64,000 nucleotides of DNA from Candidatus Bathyarchaeota archaeon (lineage in GTDB: Archaea > Thermoproteota > Bathyarchaeia > Bathyarchaeales > Bathycorpusculaceae): positions 1 through 64,000 of the forward strand of contig JAOZHU010000012.1 in the NCBI GenBank assembly GCA_026014705.1, given 5' to 3'. Positions 8,127-16,105 of this stretch are shown in pieces; the stretch's first letter is position 1; every line of letters begins with the position of its first letter. The notes under the pieces were generated by a model. It saw only the letters and a program-made list of their open reading frames with translations. It was not told the origin of the DNA and did no database searches. The position numbers and the translations under genes were made by a program.

Positions 8127-8614
8127 TACGGGGTTTCTCCTTGGGCGGTTTTTTCGGTTAGGATGATTTCGATGTGTGTGAGCGTGTCATATTTTGGCGA
8201 GGCTCTGCCTTGGGCGCGTGGCGTGTAGCGTTTTATTTTCATGCCGGGGTAAGCTGCTGCGTGCAGTATGCTTAGGCGGTCTGGGTCTAAGCCTTTGTTT
8301 TCGGCGTTTGCTTCTGCGCTCTTGAGCACGGCGAGCACTTTGGCGGCGGCTTTTATGGGGTAGCGTCCTGCGAAGGCGTTTTCTATGCCGTGGCGGTGGG
8401 CGGCTTTTTTGCGGTATCTGGTGAATGGGACTGGTTGCGTTTTGTTTATGACGTTTTTTAGGTATTCTTTTGCGTGGGCAAGCGGCATGCCTTTGATGGC
8501 GCGGCATACTTCGCGGGTGTTTTTGTGGGATACTCTGAGTTCGCGTCCGCTTGCTTTCGCTGTTTTTTCTGGGTCGAGTTCTTCTTTTATGACGGAGTAT
8601 CCCCATTTTGGCAT
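8126..8614 (-). CDS. rpl22: Large ribosomal subunit protein uL22, first gene of the operon
   Basis: Ribosomal protein uL22, 162 residues from MPKWGYSVIKEELDPEKTAK, which lines the exit tunnel. Conserved parts are SHKNTREVCRAIKGMPLAHA and the C-terminal KRYTPRAQGRASPKYDTLTH, which holds the beta-hairpin arginines. The chosen ATG stands after GGAGAAGATACAAA; an in-frame ATG 8 codons upstream would add MHNRRRYK, which is not seen in the family. No uS19 gene precedes it: the usual archaeal series uL3-uL4-uL23-uL2-uS19 is absent here, so this gene heads the transcript. Confidence 0.95.
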   Translation of the reverse strand: MPKWGYSVIKEELDPEKTAKASGRELRVSHKNTREVCRAIKGMPLAHAKEYLKNVINKTQPVPFTRYRKKAAHRHGIENAFAGRYPIKAAAKVLAVLKSAEANAENKGLDPDRLSILHAAAYPGMKIKRYTPRAQGRASPKYDTLTHIEIILTEKTAQGETP

Positions 8615-8655
8615 TTTGTATCTTCTCCGATTGTGCAATTGAACAGCGTAATGGC

Positions 8656-8667
8656 GATTTATATGGT
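8656..8667 (-). promoter_or_regulatory. TATA-box promoter of the ribosomal protein operon
   Basis: On the minus strand the sequence CCATATAAATCG is preceded by GGAAAA, a BRE-like purine run. It lies about 45 nt upstream of the uL22 start codon, which predicts a 5' leader of about 20 nt holding the GGAGAAG ribosome-binding motif. It is the only good TATA box between uL22 and the divergent gene at 8920. The assignment is by position and sequence only. Confidence 0.55.
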
Positions 8668-8919
8668 TTTCCGTATCACAAGTAGTTTTTAAAAGAAGTA
8701 GACTAGGCGGGTTCCCCTTTTTAGGGTTCGAATTCGAGCTGTGAGGTGTGTATTGTGTTGAGTACGGTTATGCTTTTATAGTTTTTCCAAAATCACGGCT
8801 GAAAACCACAAGCTGCAGAAAGGTTGGAAAGGGATTGGAGAAGGAATTGCTGCTGAGATTAAAATTTATAGACTACAAAGCACAGACCAAGCTTAGAGTC
8901 AAGAAATTGTGTGAGGTTG

Positions 8920-9177
8920 ATGTCGTTGGTGACTGACTTTGCGGAGCCTATTGAGTGCCCCTATTGCCATAAAGCCTTAACGCTTGTGCAAATTCAGGTG
9001 ACAAAAGTAGTCGAGTGGACTATTGACGACGAGGACAAAGAAAACGAAGGGGGATTTATGGACAACGGTCAGGGCGCGACAGAGGTGTTCTGCTACAACT
9101 GCAAGAAGCGAATCGGCTACTCTGACGCAAACGCGGAATGGGGACTCTTTCCAGCCAGCCACATGACGGACTTCTAG
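8920..9177 (+). CDS. Small zinc-ribbon protein, function unknown
   Basis: Protein of 85 residues from the ATG (a GTG three codons earlier is an alternative start; a GAGGT motif overlaps it). It has two CxxC pairs, ECPYCHKALT near residue 15 and FCYNCKKRIGY near residue 58, forming one probable zinc ribbon. Between them is an acidic stretch (DDEDKENEGG). The protein is soluble with no membrane segment. It is divergent from the ribosomal operon and not tightly linked to any gene. I do not recognise the family; zinc-ribbon proteins of this size are often transcription or RNA accessory factors, but nothing here shows that. Confidence 0.6.
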   Translation: MSLVTDFAEPIECPYCHKALTLVQIQVTKVVEWTIDDEDKENEGGFMDNGQGATEVFCYNCKKRIGYSDANAEWGLFPASHMTDF

Positions 9178-9632
9178 TCCGCTTCATGAACGGCAGTTTC
9201 CTCGGTCACAGACGAGAGAGGCTGGCCTAGCCAATTATGAACTGAAGAAGGCTTAGCACAAACTGAAAGGCTTCAAGAAACAAGCGACCACAAACATCTA
9301 CCTTTGTTCAATACTTTTTTGTTTCATCGAACAGGCTTAAGCTTGCTGAAAACGCGAACATGTTTGGTGCCAAATAGGCTTGTGCTGAATGAGCCCTCCT
9401 CCCGTTTTTCTGAATAGTTTGGATATTAGGCTGCAAATATGCTGGTGTGTTTGCTGTTGTTTCTGAGGTTGTTCTGGTTGTGGCTTGTGTGGTTTGCTTA
9501 GGTTGTTTTTGGATTTCTAATGTGGAAAAAGAATCGAACGAGTGGCCTTCAGTCTACGTTTTTGGATAGACCCTCTACCGGAGACGCTACAGTCGGATTG
9601 CCTAAATCTCTAAAGTGGTTTGTCCCTCTTGT
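9178..9632. other. Non-coding gap with a Thr-rich open frame after the propeller gene
   Basis: No complete gene is seen. On the minus strand the reading frame of the propeller gene continues after its stop codon for 23 more codons to a second stop near 9556, and a neighbouring frame is then open from 9553 to 9308 without a start codon, encoding a Thr/Gln-rich stretch (QTTQATTRTTSETTANT). This could be decayed coding sequence of the propeller protein or chance. A segment at 9531-9598 looks faintly like a tRNA but does not fold. Confidence 0.35.
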
Positions 9633-11198
9633 TTAGCTGATGACTGCGGGAGCACTCAAGGCGTAGATCGTGCTGCCTACGTCAAAGTATGCAGTGTTGT
9701 TGGCGACTGTTAGAAACGACCAATTGCTGTCAGTTGTGTAGTTCCAAAGGATATTGCCGTTCGAAGTATTCAGGGCGCAAAGCGTTTTGCCTGAATAATA
9801 GTATAGCGTGCCGTCATTAACTGTGGCGTTTGTGCTGTAGAAGTAGTAGTATGGGCTGCTGAAATCAACAATCATAACCGCCTTATTGTAATCTACGCTT
9901 AAGCTCCATAAGCGCACACCATTTGAAGAATTTAGTGCGTTCAAGGTTCCGTTGGTGCAAAAGTAGATCACGTTGTCGACGAGGCTGAGTGACGAAATCG
10001 GTTCGTTAGTAGAAAAGTTCCAAACTCTGTTGTGGCTTATAGCATCGAATGCATAAACACTATCGATAGCTCTTACAAAAACAATTCCATCTACGCTTAT
10101 GTAGTATTCAGCTGCAGGATAACTCCAGAGTTTTTCGCCGGTCTCCGCGTTTAAGGCATAAGTTGAATCATCAGAACAGAAGTAGACTATATTGTTGAAT
10201 ATTGCAGAAAAATCGCTAACCCTACCGTCAACAGCAACGCTCCAGAGTTCAGAGCCATTGACTGTGCTAACGGCATAATAGTGATTGTTACTGAAACCTT
10301 TGGATGTGCCAAAAAAGATTACGTCATCACCGAATACGGGCCACGAAGGCCAAGCAGAATATCCAGCGTCATATCTCCAAAGTTCATTACCATTAGACGC
10401 CTCTACAGCACAAAGGTAAGAATTATAACCAGAAGCGTGAAAGAAAAAATAAATCACGCCGTCAATGATTCTGGTCCACAAAACGCGGCCATCAATTTTG
10501 TATACCCACTTTTGATGGCCGTTTACAGCGTCTAGGGCAAAAATGTTGCCGCCCTCATATTTTCCATTATGATTCGTCGAGTCGGTGGTGGAGATGTAAG
10601 CGACGCCGTCAACGATATTGAGAGAATGATGATCTCCATTGGCGGTGAAATTCCAAAGTAAGACGCCGTTAGAGTTGTTTAAAGCATAAACCGTTCCGAG
10701 CGCGTGTACTATGGGAATGTTAAGGGGGCTAAGATACGGTTCACCAGGAATAGTATATGTCTCTGTGGTGCGTAAGTATGCTATACCGTCGACAACCAGG
10801 GGTGTTTCCCAATGCAACCAAATAGTGTTAGCAGTGTTGTTGAAGGCACTGAATTCCCAGAGAGCTGTCGGAGACTGTGGGAGAGGCGCACTTGGAGGGG
10901 TAGATAAAAACGAAACTGAAGACACCAAGAAGAACGAAACAAGCAAACCTGCAGTGGTAATAAGGATAGCAAGGGGCTTAGAATAACATCTTAACCCCAT
11001 AGAAATGGCGTTTACTGGTTTTTGGCACCAACCAAATAATCTCTTACGAATGCCCATCTTTTTTCCTTCTGTAATTGCTGAAAACAAGATTTTAGTCAGT
11101 TTGGAAGGTAGCATTTGGCTTGATTGGTCTTGCAAAAATGGTTTGCGGTCTCTTATCTCTTCCAGCAGAACCTCTGCGTATTTCTTCAACCTCCGCAT
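9633..11198 (-). CDS. Membrane-anchored PQQ-like beta-propeller protein
   Basis: Protein of 521 residues, predicted to be exported. The N-terminus is cytoplasmic and basic (residues 1-75), followed by one hydrophobic segment around residues 76-95 (LAILITTAGLLVSFFLVSSV) and a Pro/Ser linker. The remainder is made of repeated blades with the pattern GxxYALNxxNGxxLWxY, for example TVYALNNSNGVLLWNF, NIFALDAVNGHQKWVY and TLCALNTSNGNILWNY, typical of PQQ-type (WD40-like) propellers. Many Asn-x-Ser/Thr sites suggest N-glycosylation. Such proteins bind partners at the cell surface; the alcohol-dehydrogenase cofactor site is not evident. Its start overlaps the HTH gene upstream by 13 nt, so the two are probably one transcript. 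Confidence 0.75.
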   Translation of the reverse strand: MRRLKKYAEVLLEEIRDRKPFLQDQSSQMLPSKLTKILFSAITEGKKMGIRKRLFGWCQKPVNAISMGLRCYSKPLAILITTAGLLVSFFLVSSVSFLSTPPSAPLPQSPTALWEFSAFNNTANTIWLHWETPLVVDGIAYLRTTETYTIPGEPYLSPLNIPIVHALGTVYALNNSNGVLLWNFTANGDHHSLNIVDGVAYISTTDSTNHNGKYEGGNIFALDAVNGHQKWVYKIDGRVLWTRIIDGVIYFFFHASGYNSYLCAVEASNGNELWRYDAGYSAWPSWPVFGDDVIFFGTSKGFSNNHYYAVSTVNGSELWSVAVDGRVSDFSAIFNNIVYFCSDDSTYALNAETGEKLWSYPAAEYYISVDGIVFVRAIDSVYAFDAISHNRVWNFSTNEPISSLSLVDNVIYFCTNGTLNALNSSNGVRLWSLSVDYNKAVMIVDFSSPYYYFYSTNATVNDGTLYYYSGKTLCALNTSNGNILWNYTTDSNWSFLTVANNTAYFDVGSTIYALSAPAVIS

Positions 11199-11521
11199 TT
11201 TTCACAGTCGCCCCTCATGTTCATACCAGATTTGAATGCCGTCCTTTGCTGAAAAGTGATGAACACTCGTGTTTTGAAATGCTCGCTGTACCCTATCAAG
11301 AAAACTTTGGCTATGTCTAGGGTTTCGATTTCGATCTTATTAATGTTCGCTGTCTCTTGCAGAAATTGACCGATTTTTTGGTTCGCGGCATTGAGTGCGT
11401 GATGGAGTGTTTGACGAGTTAAAAAGAGTTTCCTGGCAATGCCTGATTTAGTTAACCCATTGCTGTTTAAGGTCCAGATGAGGCGTTGTTTTGAAGTGAG
11501 GTAGCTCATGTGTAAATTCAT
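11186..11521 (-). CDS. Helix-turn-helix DNA-binding protein
   Basis: Protein of 111 residues. Residues ~5-50 (YLTSKQRLIWTLNSNGLTKS, then GIARKLFLTRQTLHHALNAA) read as a sigma-region-4/LuxR-like helix-turn-helix, with a following helix of mixed character. The C-terminus ends GDCEKCGG, a single CxxC. ATG at 11521 and an internal ATG four codons later are both possible starts. It overlaps the propeller gene by 13 nt and is probably its regulator or a co-transcribed partner. The exact family is not recognised. Confidence 0.6.
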   Translation of the reverse strand: MNLHMSYLTSKQRLIWTLNSNGLTKSGIARKLFLTRQTLHHALNAANQKIGQFLQETANINKIEIETLDIAKVFLIGYSEHFKTRVFITFQQRTAFKSGMNMRGDCEKCGG

Positions 11522-12450
11522 GCTACGTTATCATCCTTTGTAAGTATTCAAATGCTACAAAATTATTATGTAATAAGCGATATTTGAGCTTTCTGGTATT
11601 TATGCTCATCTATTCAATACAACAATGTGCACCACTTTCTATGTTAGGAGATAGTGCGATGAACTGAAGCGGGACTGAGAGAAGTTGCGGAAGTGGATAA
11701 TTAGGCTGCAATTGGAAGCGCAAGCTCGTCAGTTCAATTTGTTTGCAGACTAAAGAGCAGAGAACCTCAGTTTATTTTTGCAAGAAAAGATACCTCTGCG
11801 CATGACAAACAGCGTGCTGATTTGGTCATCATGGCTAGTGAGCGAAGATGTGTGAAGACCTACTACTTGCGGGCTAAGAACACGCTTAAAGTTCCGACGA
11901 GAACTCGCATAGCAAAAACACCTTAGCCCTCTTAAGAAAATTGTATAGAAACAGGTCAATCATTTAGTACTGCGATAGAGGTAAGATTAAGAAAACTGCA
12001 ATAGAACTTGACAATTGGTAATTCAGTTGGTTCGGTTGCGGAGACTTGTGGTGTAGAATGTGCGTTTGTAGAGAGCAATAATCTCAACAGAACTAATGAG
12101 CCTACATCGTCAACACAGATTCTTTTTAGTGTGACATAAGCAACATATGCTTCAAGCTAAGATATTCTGAGCTGGGCATTCTTGGCGCGGCATTTTTTAT
12201 CAATTCACAGTGTAAGAACCTATTAAAGAACCAGACACAAGTTATTGAAAGACATGTCTAATTTAACTGTAAAGTATGCAAAAGTTGCGATAAATCAAAC
12301 AAGGTATTATGAAATGAATCTAAACAAGACTTAGCAACAACCCAACTATACTATTAGAAAAATTCTAACTTATTTCCTAACTTTAGGCGCCTATTAGAAA
12401 CTCCTTGCATAGACCAGTAGAGGGTAGGTCCGCATTGCTTTCTACACAAC
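11522..12450. other. Gene-poor stretch of ~0.9 kb
   Basis: No credible gene. Only short open frames without ribosome-binding sites occur; one frame on the plus strand is open from 11705 to 11926 but has no plausible early start and no recognisable product. Base composition is more AT-rich than the flanking genes. I see no tRNA, no transposase remnant and no tandem repeat. Confidence 0.5.
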
Positions 12451-12587
12451 TGTATAAAGCAACTATAAATAGGGGGGCTATAGACTGCTCCAAGCGCATC
12501 AGTCCCGCAACCATGCAAACCCGCACTGCAAGCGGGAACACGCATAAATAAACCCGACTGCAAACACTACACAAAGGCGAAAAGCAA
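12451..12587 (+). promoter_or_regulatory. Promoter and leader with GGGGGCTATAG element (copy 1)
   Basis: TATA boxes TGTATAAAG (12451-12459) and CTATAAATA (12463-12471) are followed by GGGGGCTATAG at 12473-12483. The bases up to 12504 are shared with copy 3 at 33715-33746 (31 of 32 identical) and contain an inverted repeat GACTG...CAGTC (12483-12504). A second hairpin, CCCGC-7 nt-GCGGG, lies at 12520-12536, inside a 12-codon open frame (12513-12551, starting MQTRTASG). The start of the dehydrogenase gene follows at 12588. The predicted transcript start falls near 12481, so the hairpins would be in the 5' leader. Confidence 0.5.
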
Positions 12588-13613
12588 ATGGTTAAAACCT
12601 ACAACATAGCCGTACTCAAAGGTGACGGAATAGGACCCGAAGTCACAGAAGCAGCCATAAACGTTCTCCAAACAGCCCAAGACGTTTCAGGCTTAAAGCT
12701 CAATTTTCTCTACGGCGAAGCAGGCTACCACTGCATCGCAGAATACGGCACAAACTTGCCCACGCAAACCATCACACTACTAAAACAAACACATGCATGC
12801 CTCAAAGGACCCATGACCACACCAGAAGAACCAGGCGCACCAGTCAGCGTAGCAGTGCAAATCAGAACCATGTTCAACCTCTACGCCAACATACGCCCCT
12901 GCCGCAGCTACCCAAACGTCGAAGCCTTAAAGCCGAACATCGACCTCATCGTAGTCCGCGAAAACACCCAAGGCTTATACTCAGGCATCGAATACGAAAT
13001 CGCCCCAGGCACAGGAATAGCCCTCAGAATCATAACCAAAGAAGCCTCAACGCGCGTAGCAGAAACCGCATTCAAACTCGCCCAAAAACGCAGAAAACAC
13101 CTCACCTACGTACACAAAGGCAACATACTCCGCATAACAGACGGCATATTCAAAAACGCCGTAAAAGACACAGCAGCCAAATACCCCGATGTCACAGTAG
13201 ACGACATGCACATAGACGCCGCAACAATGCACCTAATCAAAAAACCCGAAACCTACGACGTAATCGTCACCACCAACCTCTTCGGCGACATACTCAGCGA
13301 CGAAGCCGCACAAGTCACAGGCAGCCTAGGCTTAGCAGCAGGCGCAAACATAGGCGACAACTACGGCATGTTCGAACCCGTACACGGCTCAGCACCAAAA
13401 TACACAGGCATGAACCGAGTAAACCCCACAGCCACCATCAACGCCGCAGCCATGATGCTCAACTACCTCGGCGAAACAAACGCAGCAGCAAAAATCGAAA
13501 ACGCCGTCACAGCCGTACTAAAAGAAGCAAAAGTACGCACCGCAGATTTAGGCGGAACCGCCACAACCACCGAAATGACCAACGCCATAATAGCAAAAAT
13601 AAAAACGCTCTAA
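12588..13613 (+). CDS. Isocitrate/isopropylmalate dehydrogenase family enzyme
   Basis: Beta-decarboxylating dehydrogenase of 341 residues, the normal size for the family. It oxidises a 2-hydroxy-tricarboxylate to a 2-oxoacid with loss of CO2. Visible motifs: LKGDGIGPEV (residues ~9-18), ACLKGPMTTPEEPG, LYANIRPCRSYP, VVRENTQGLYSGIE, the metal-site region TTNLFGDILSDEAAQ and EPVHGSAPKYTGMNRVNPTA. The APKY in the last motif is the pattern of NADP-preferring isocitrate dehydrogenases, and KGP plus YSGIE resemble isocitrate dehydrogenase more than LeuB. The substrate could still be isocitrate, isopropylmalate or homoisocitrate. Its stop codon overlaps that of the convergent RPA gene (CTAA), leaving no terminator space. 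Confidence 0.8.
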   Translation: MVKTYNIAVLKGDGIGPEVTEAAINVLQTAQDVSGLKLNFLYGEAGYHCIAEYGTNLPTQTITLLKQTHACLKGPMTTPEEPGAPVSVAVQIRTMFNLYANIRPCRSYPNVEALKPNIDLIVVRENTQGLYSGIEYEIAPGTGIALRIITKEASTRVAETAFKLAQKRRKHLTYVHKGNILRITDGIFKNAVKDTAAKYPDVTVDDMHIDAATMHLIKKPETYDVIVTTNLFGDILSDEAAQVTGSLGLAAGANIGDNYGMFEPVHGSAPKYTGMNRVNPTATINAAAMMLNYLGETNAAAKIENAVTAVLKEAKVRTADLGGTATTTEMTNAIIAKIKTL

Positions 13614-14761
13614 AGCCTAGTCAAAACCGTTGCAGTTCGCGTCGACAACTCCAAACCGCCACTGAAACCCTTCTTAACGTAAACACCCGCCAACCGCACA
13701 CGGTCACCAACCCTCAAACCGCCAGCAACCTCAGCATGCTCCCGCCAAGCAGAAACACGCACAACCCCAGACTCATCCCTCAACTCAAAAACCGCAAGCT
13801 TAACCACTTCGCCCTTAGCAGTCGCCACCTCCCTAACCACAGGCGCAACGGCAACTTCACCCTCAACACTCACGTCTTTCATGTCTTCACGCAAATCCGC
13901 AATCCTCCTTGAGTCTTCAGCAGCAGACAACACGCGAACACAAGTTGCTGCGCCCACATGCACTTCGAAACCGTCATTCGCAGAAGCCTTAACCACCGCG
14001 TTCACCAACTGCACCTTCACGTTGCGGCTGAGAACAGCCTCAAGCTCCTCTGCCTTCTCATTCCAAGCAACCACCATTATTTCGCCGCTGTCATCTGCAA
14101 GCGTAAACCGCAACACTTTCCCAACCGACAAGTCTTGCCGCGTGAAAGTCGAAGACGCAAAAACCCGGCGCACCGTGCCAGCAAGATGAACGTTCCCTTG
14201 CGGCTCAGTCATTTGACTGATTTTCGCGACGAACCTGCTGATTTCGGGGTAACCATCTGGCGCCAAGTCACTCGGGTTAATCTCAACCTCGCTTTTCTCA
14301 CCAACATGCAACTCCACTTTGCCGTCACGGTCTTCTCGAGTGTAACCACGCACAAAACGAACCACCTGCCCAGCCTCCAGCTTGCCAGACTCAACCAAAC
14401 CAGCCTTATCATTCCACAACATAACACGAAGAACACCATCAGCATCAGCAACAAGCAAGCTTGCATACTTGCCTGACTTTTTTCCTTCAAAAGTCTTAAC
14501 AGGATAAACAGCGACAATTCGCCCTGCAACCGTAACATCATTCAAATTCGGAATCAAACTGCCAACAGAAAGCGTTCGGTCACAAACATTACCCGGCGAA
14601 GTTTTCACACCGTATTCCGCAGCAATCAACCGCAAAAGCGTAGCATCAGCTATCAAGCCGCCTGTTTTATCCTTTTCTATCTGCAGCCTACCCATAACCG
14701 CTTCCCGCGTGAGTTCAGGATGCCTAAGCAGAATCTGCTGAACAATTTCTTCAGGGTTCAT
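13610..14761 (-). CDS. rpa: Replication protein A-like single-stranded DNA-binding protein
   Basis: Protein of 383 residues with an N-terminal helical region (EEIVQQILLRHPELTREAVM) and three OB folds at roughly residues 70-165, 185-280 and 290-380. Each OB fold has the RPA pattern: VTVAGRIVAVYPVKTFEGKK with VLRVMLWNDKA, LAGTVRRVFASSTF with EIMVVAWNEKAEEL, and VSVEGEVAVAP with GVVRVSAWREHAE. This matches archaeal RPA, which coats single-stranded DNA in replication and repair. No zinc finger is seen. It stands alone on the minus strand; its stop overlaps the convergent dehydrogenase stop. Confidence 0.82.
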   Translation of the reverse strand: MNPEEIVQQILLRHPELTREAVMGRLQIEKDKTGGLIADATLLRLIAAEYGVKTSPGNVCDRTLSVGSLIPNLNDVTVAGRIVAVYPVKTFEGKKSGKYASLLVADADGVLRVMLWNDKAGLVESGKLEAGQVVRFVRGYTREDRDGKVELHVGEKSEVEINPSDLAPDGYPEISRFVAKISQMTEPQGNVHLAGTVRRVFASSTFTRQDLSVGKVLRFTLADDSGEIMVVAWNEKAEELEAVLSRNVKVQLVNAVVKASANDGFEVHVGAATCVRVLSAAEDSRRIADLREDMKDVSVEGEVAVAPVVREVATAKGEVVKLAVFELRDESGVVRVSAWREHAEVAGGLRVGDRVRLAGVYVKKGFSGGLELSTRTATVLTRL

Positions 14762-14860
14762 TTCCGTCTGGCGCCGCCACGGATAATGAACCGTGGGCTA
14801 TCTTAAGTTTTTTGCAGCACCCAACCACACAAAAAGCATCCGACACGTTGACTGAACAGG

Positions 14861-14872
14861 TTTATTAAATCG
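14861..14872 (+). promoter_or_regulatory. Probable TATA box for the DUF131 pair
   Basis: TTTATTAAATCG lies 35-46 nt upstream of the ATG at 14907. It is the only AT-rich TATA-like block in the gap after the divergent RPA gene. Assigned from position only. Confidence 0.4.
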
Positions 14873-14906
14873 CCATTCCCATTTTAAGGTTAGTGCGTGA
14901 AGAGAA

Positions 14907-15170
14907 ATGGCAAGCCTCGAGCCCCTTTACACGCTGGGTGTAACGTTGATTTTCGTCGGAGCACTCGTCATCGTCATAGCAATTTTGCTGCTCTCGGTTT
15001 CAGGAACCAAAGACGGCAAAATGAAAGGTGGAGGAGCAATAATCATTGGTCCAGTACCGATAATTTTTGGAACAGACAAAGAATCTCTTAGAACCGTAAC
15101 GCTGCTTTCCTTGGTGCTTACGGTGCTGCTTGTAGCTGCCACGATTCTGTATTATTTCTTCCTAAGGTGA
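14907..15170 (+). CDS. DUF131-family small membrane protein
   Basis: Protein of 87 residues with two membrane helices, residues ~7-31 (LGVTLIFVGALVIVIAILLL) and ~64-85 (LLSLVLTVLLVAATILYYFF). Between them is the family signature GGGAIIIGPVPIIFGTD, as in the archaeal DUF131/TIGR00304 family of unknown function. It is followed after 6 nt by a second member, so the two are probably co-transcribed and may assemble together. Confidence 0.8.
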   Translation: MASLEPLYTLGVTLIFVGALVIVIAILLLSVSGTKDGKMKGGGAIIIGPVPIIFGTDKESLRTVTLLSLVLTVLLVAATILYYFFLR

Positions 15171-15176
15171 ATCAAC

Positions 15177-15488
15177 GTGATGGAAAACAGTGACGAGAAA
15201 ACGCGAGACACGGAAGAAGGAGTTGCCGCGCAAAAGGGTTTTTTCCCGTTTTTGTTTGCTGGTTTTATTCTGGTTTTCATAGGTATAGCAATCATAGCGG
15301 CTGCAACGCTGTTTCAGGCAGGTAACTCGGTAGATTTTGGCGCAGTCATCTTTATCGGACCAATTCCAATTGTCCTTGGTGCTGGTCCTGATGCTACTTT
15401 GATAGTTTTCCTCAGCGCCATCCTTGCGGTTCTAAGCGTGATAATAGCCGTAGCGATGAGTAAAAGAAACAGAGATGTGGACGCCTAG
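15177..15488 (+). CDS. DUF131-family small membrane protein, second copy
   Basis: Protein of 103 residues, a diverged tandem paralogue of the preceding gene. It has a charged N-terminal extension (~20 residues), then two membrane helices (FPFLFAGFILVFIGIAIIAA and LIVFLSAILAVLSVIIAVAM) flanking the FIGPIPIVLGAG signature. It ends with a basic tail SKRNRDVDA. Its stop codon overlaps that of the convergent small membrane protein gene at 15485. Function unknown. Confidence 0.78.
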   Translation: MMENSDEKTRDTEEGVAAQKGFFPFLFAGFILVFIGIAIIAAATLFQAGNSVDFGAVIFIGPIPIVLGAGPDATLIVFLSAILAVLSVIIAVAMSKRNRDVDA

Positions 15489-15613
15489 GTTTTTTCCGTG
15501 GGTTGTTCCTCTTCTTTGCCGTAGTATACGTACAGAAAAATTAAGACTAGGGCGACGAAAGTTGCTCCCATGAGGATGTATTGGAGTGTAGTGAAGTATG
15601 CACCTAAATCCAT
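15485..15613 (-). CDS. 42-residue single-pass membrane protein
   Basis: Short open frame translating as MDLGAYFTTLQYILMGATFV followed by a hydrophobic run to about residue 31 and a charged tail GKEEEQPTEKT. One membrane helix with a short acidic cytoplasmic-type tail is clear. The TAG stop overlaps the TAG of the convergent DUF131 gene (palindromic CTAG). A GGCGAAG motif stands upstream but is weak. The size, helix and tail look like a real microprotein, perhaps a partner of the DUF131 proteins, but no family is recognised and expression is unproven. Confidence 0.5.
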   Translation of the reverse strand: MDLGAYFTTLQYILMGATFVALVLIFLYVYYGKEEEQPTEKT

Positions 15614-15655
15614 TGCGCTTCGCCTTTTCGTATTATTCTTCTCATGTGGTAATAT

Positions 15656-16066
15656 TTAAGCAGTAGCTTTTTTCCACTCGTTCATCAATGAAGCGTAGAG
15701 TTCGTCTGTTTCTTCTAGGGTTTCGTACCAGCCGAGGTTGCGGGCGATTTTCTGGGCGATAAGGTGATAGCACAGGTGGATTTTCTTGTCCAGCACGCGG
15801 AAGTAAAAGTCGTCGCATGTGCAGAACTCGGCTTCAGGCATTATGAGGTAATCGCGTTCTCTTCCGATGACTATCCACACGGTTCTGCCGCTGGGTTTGA
15901 AAACGTACTTCTTCACTCGGTTCTCTTTCAACGCATCCAACGCCTTTGTGAAGCGTTGGCTGAAAAGCTCGTAGAGTTCGGTTAGGTTTTTACCTGACAG
16001 TTTGCCTTCTGTTTTTGCTTGCCGGCAAATAGCGTTTAATGTTTCGATTTCTGTGTTTTCGTTCAT
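15656..16066 (-). CDS. SWIM zinc-finger protein
   Basis: Protein of 136 residues. The N-terminal 50 residues are helical; the centre VKKYVFKPSGRTVWIVIGRE leads to a SWIM-type zinc motif CxCx(n)CxH, seen as FCTCDDFYF and LCYHLIAQKIARNLG (around residues 82-108). SWIM proteins bind DNA or proteins, and archaeal small SWIM proteins have been linked to recombination accessory roles. Here the context (between a membrane microprotein and Hsp20) does not specify the function. Confidence 0.7.
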   Translation of the reverse strand: MNENTEIETLNAICRQAKTEGKLSGKNLTELYELFSQRFTKALDALKENRVKKYVFKPSGRTVWIVIGRERDYLIMPEAEFCTCDDFYFRVLDKKIHLCYHLIAQKIARNLGWYETLEETDELYASLMNEWKKATA

Positions 16067-16105
16067 TCGGGCACGAACTGTGAAAGAGAATGGGGGTGGA
16101 CTGGG

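Noticed and set aside
8700-8750. GGGTTCGAATTC resembling a tRNA T-loop
   Set aside because: The flanking bases cannot form the 5-bp T stem, and no acceptor or anticodon arm is present.
8748-8936. 62-codon open frame on the plus strand
   Set aside because: Overlaps the zinc-ribbon gene, has no ribosome-binding site, and its product is not protein-like in known families.
9531-9598. tRNA-like sequence on the minus strand (GGTAGAG..., GTTCGATTC)
   Set aside because: D-loop-like and T-loop-like words occur, but the T stem and acceptor stem do not pair and the anticodon loop would have 10 nt; decayed coding sequence explains it as well.
11641-11690. Possible C/D-box small RNA (GCGATGAACTGA, ACTGAG)
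   Set aside because: The C box does not fit the RTGATGA consensus and no paired C'/D' boxes at proper distance are seen.
11701-11926. Open frame on the plus strand reading like a basic protein
   Set aside because: No usable start codon near its beginning and no similarity to a transposase or other family that I can name.
12797-13912. 371-codon open frame on the plus strand
   Set aside because: It is a shadow of the dehydrogenase gene in another frame, extremely rich in Arg, His and Asn because of the A/C-ending codons of the real gene.
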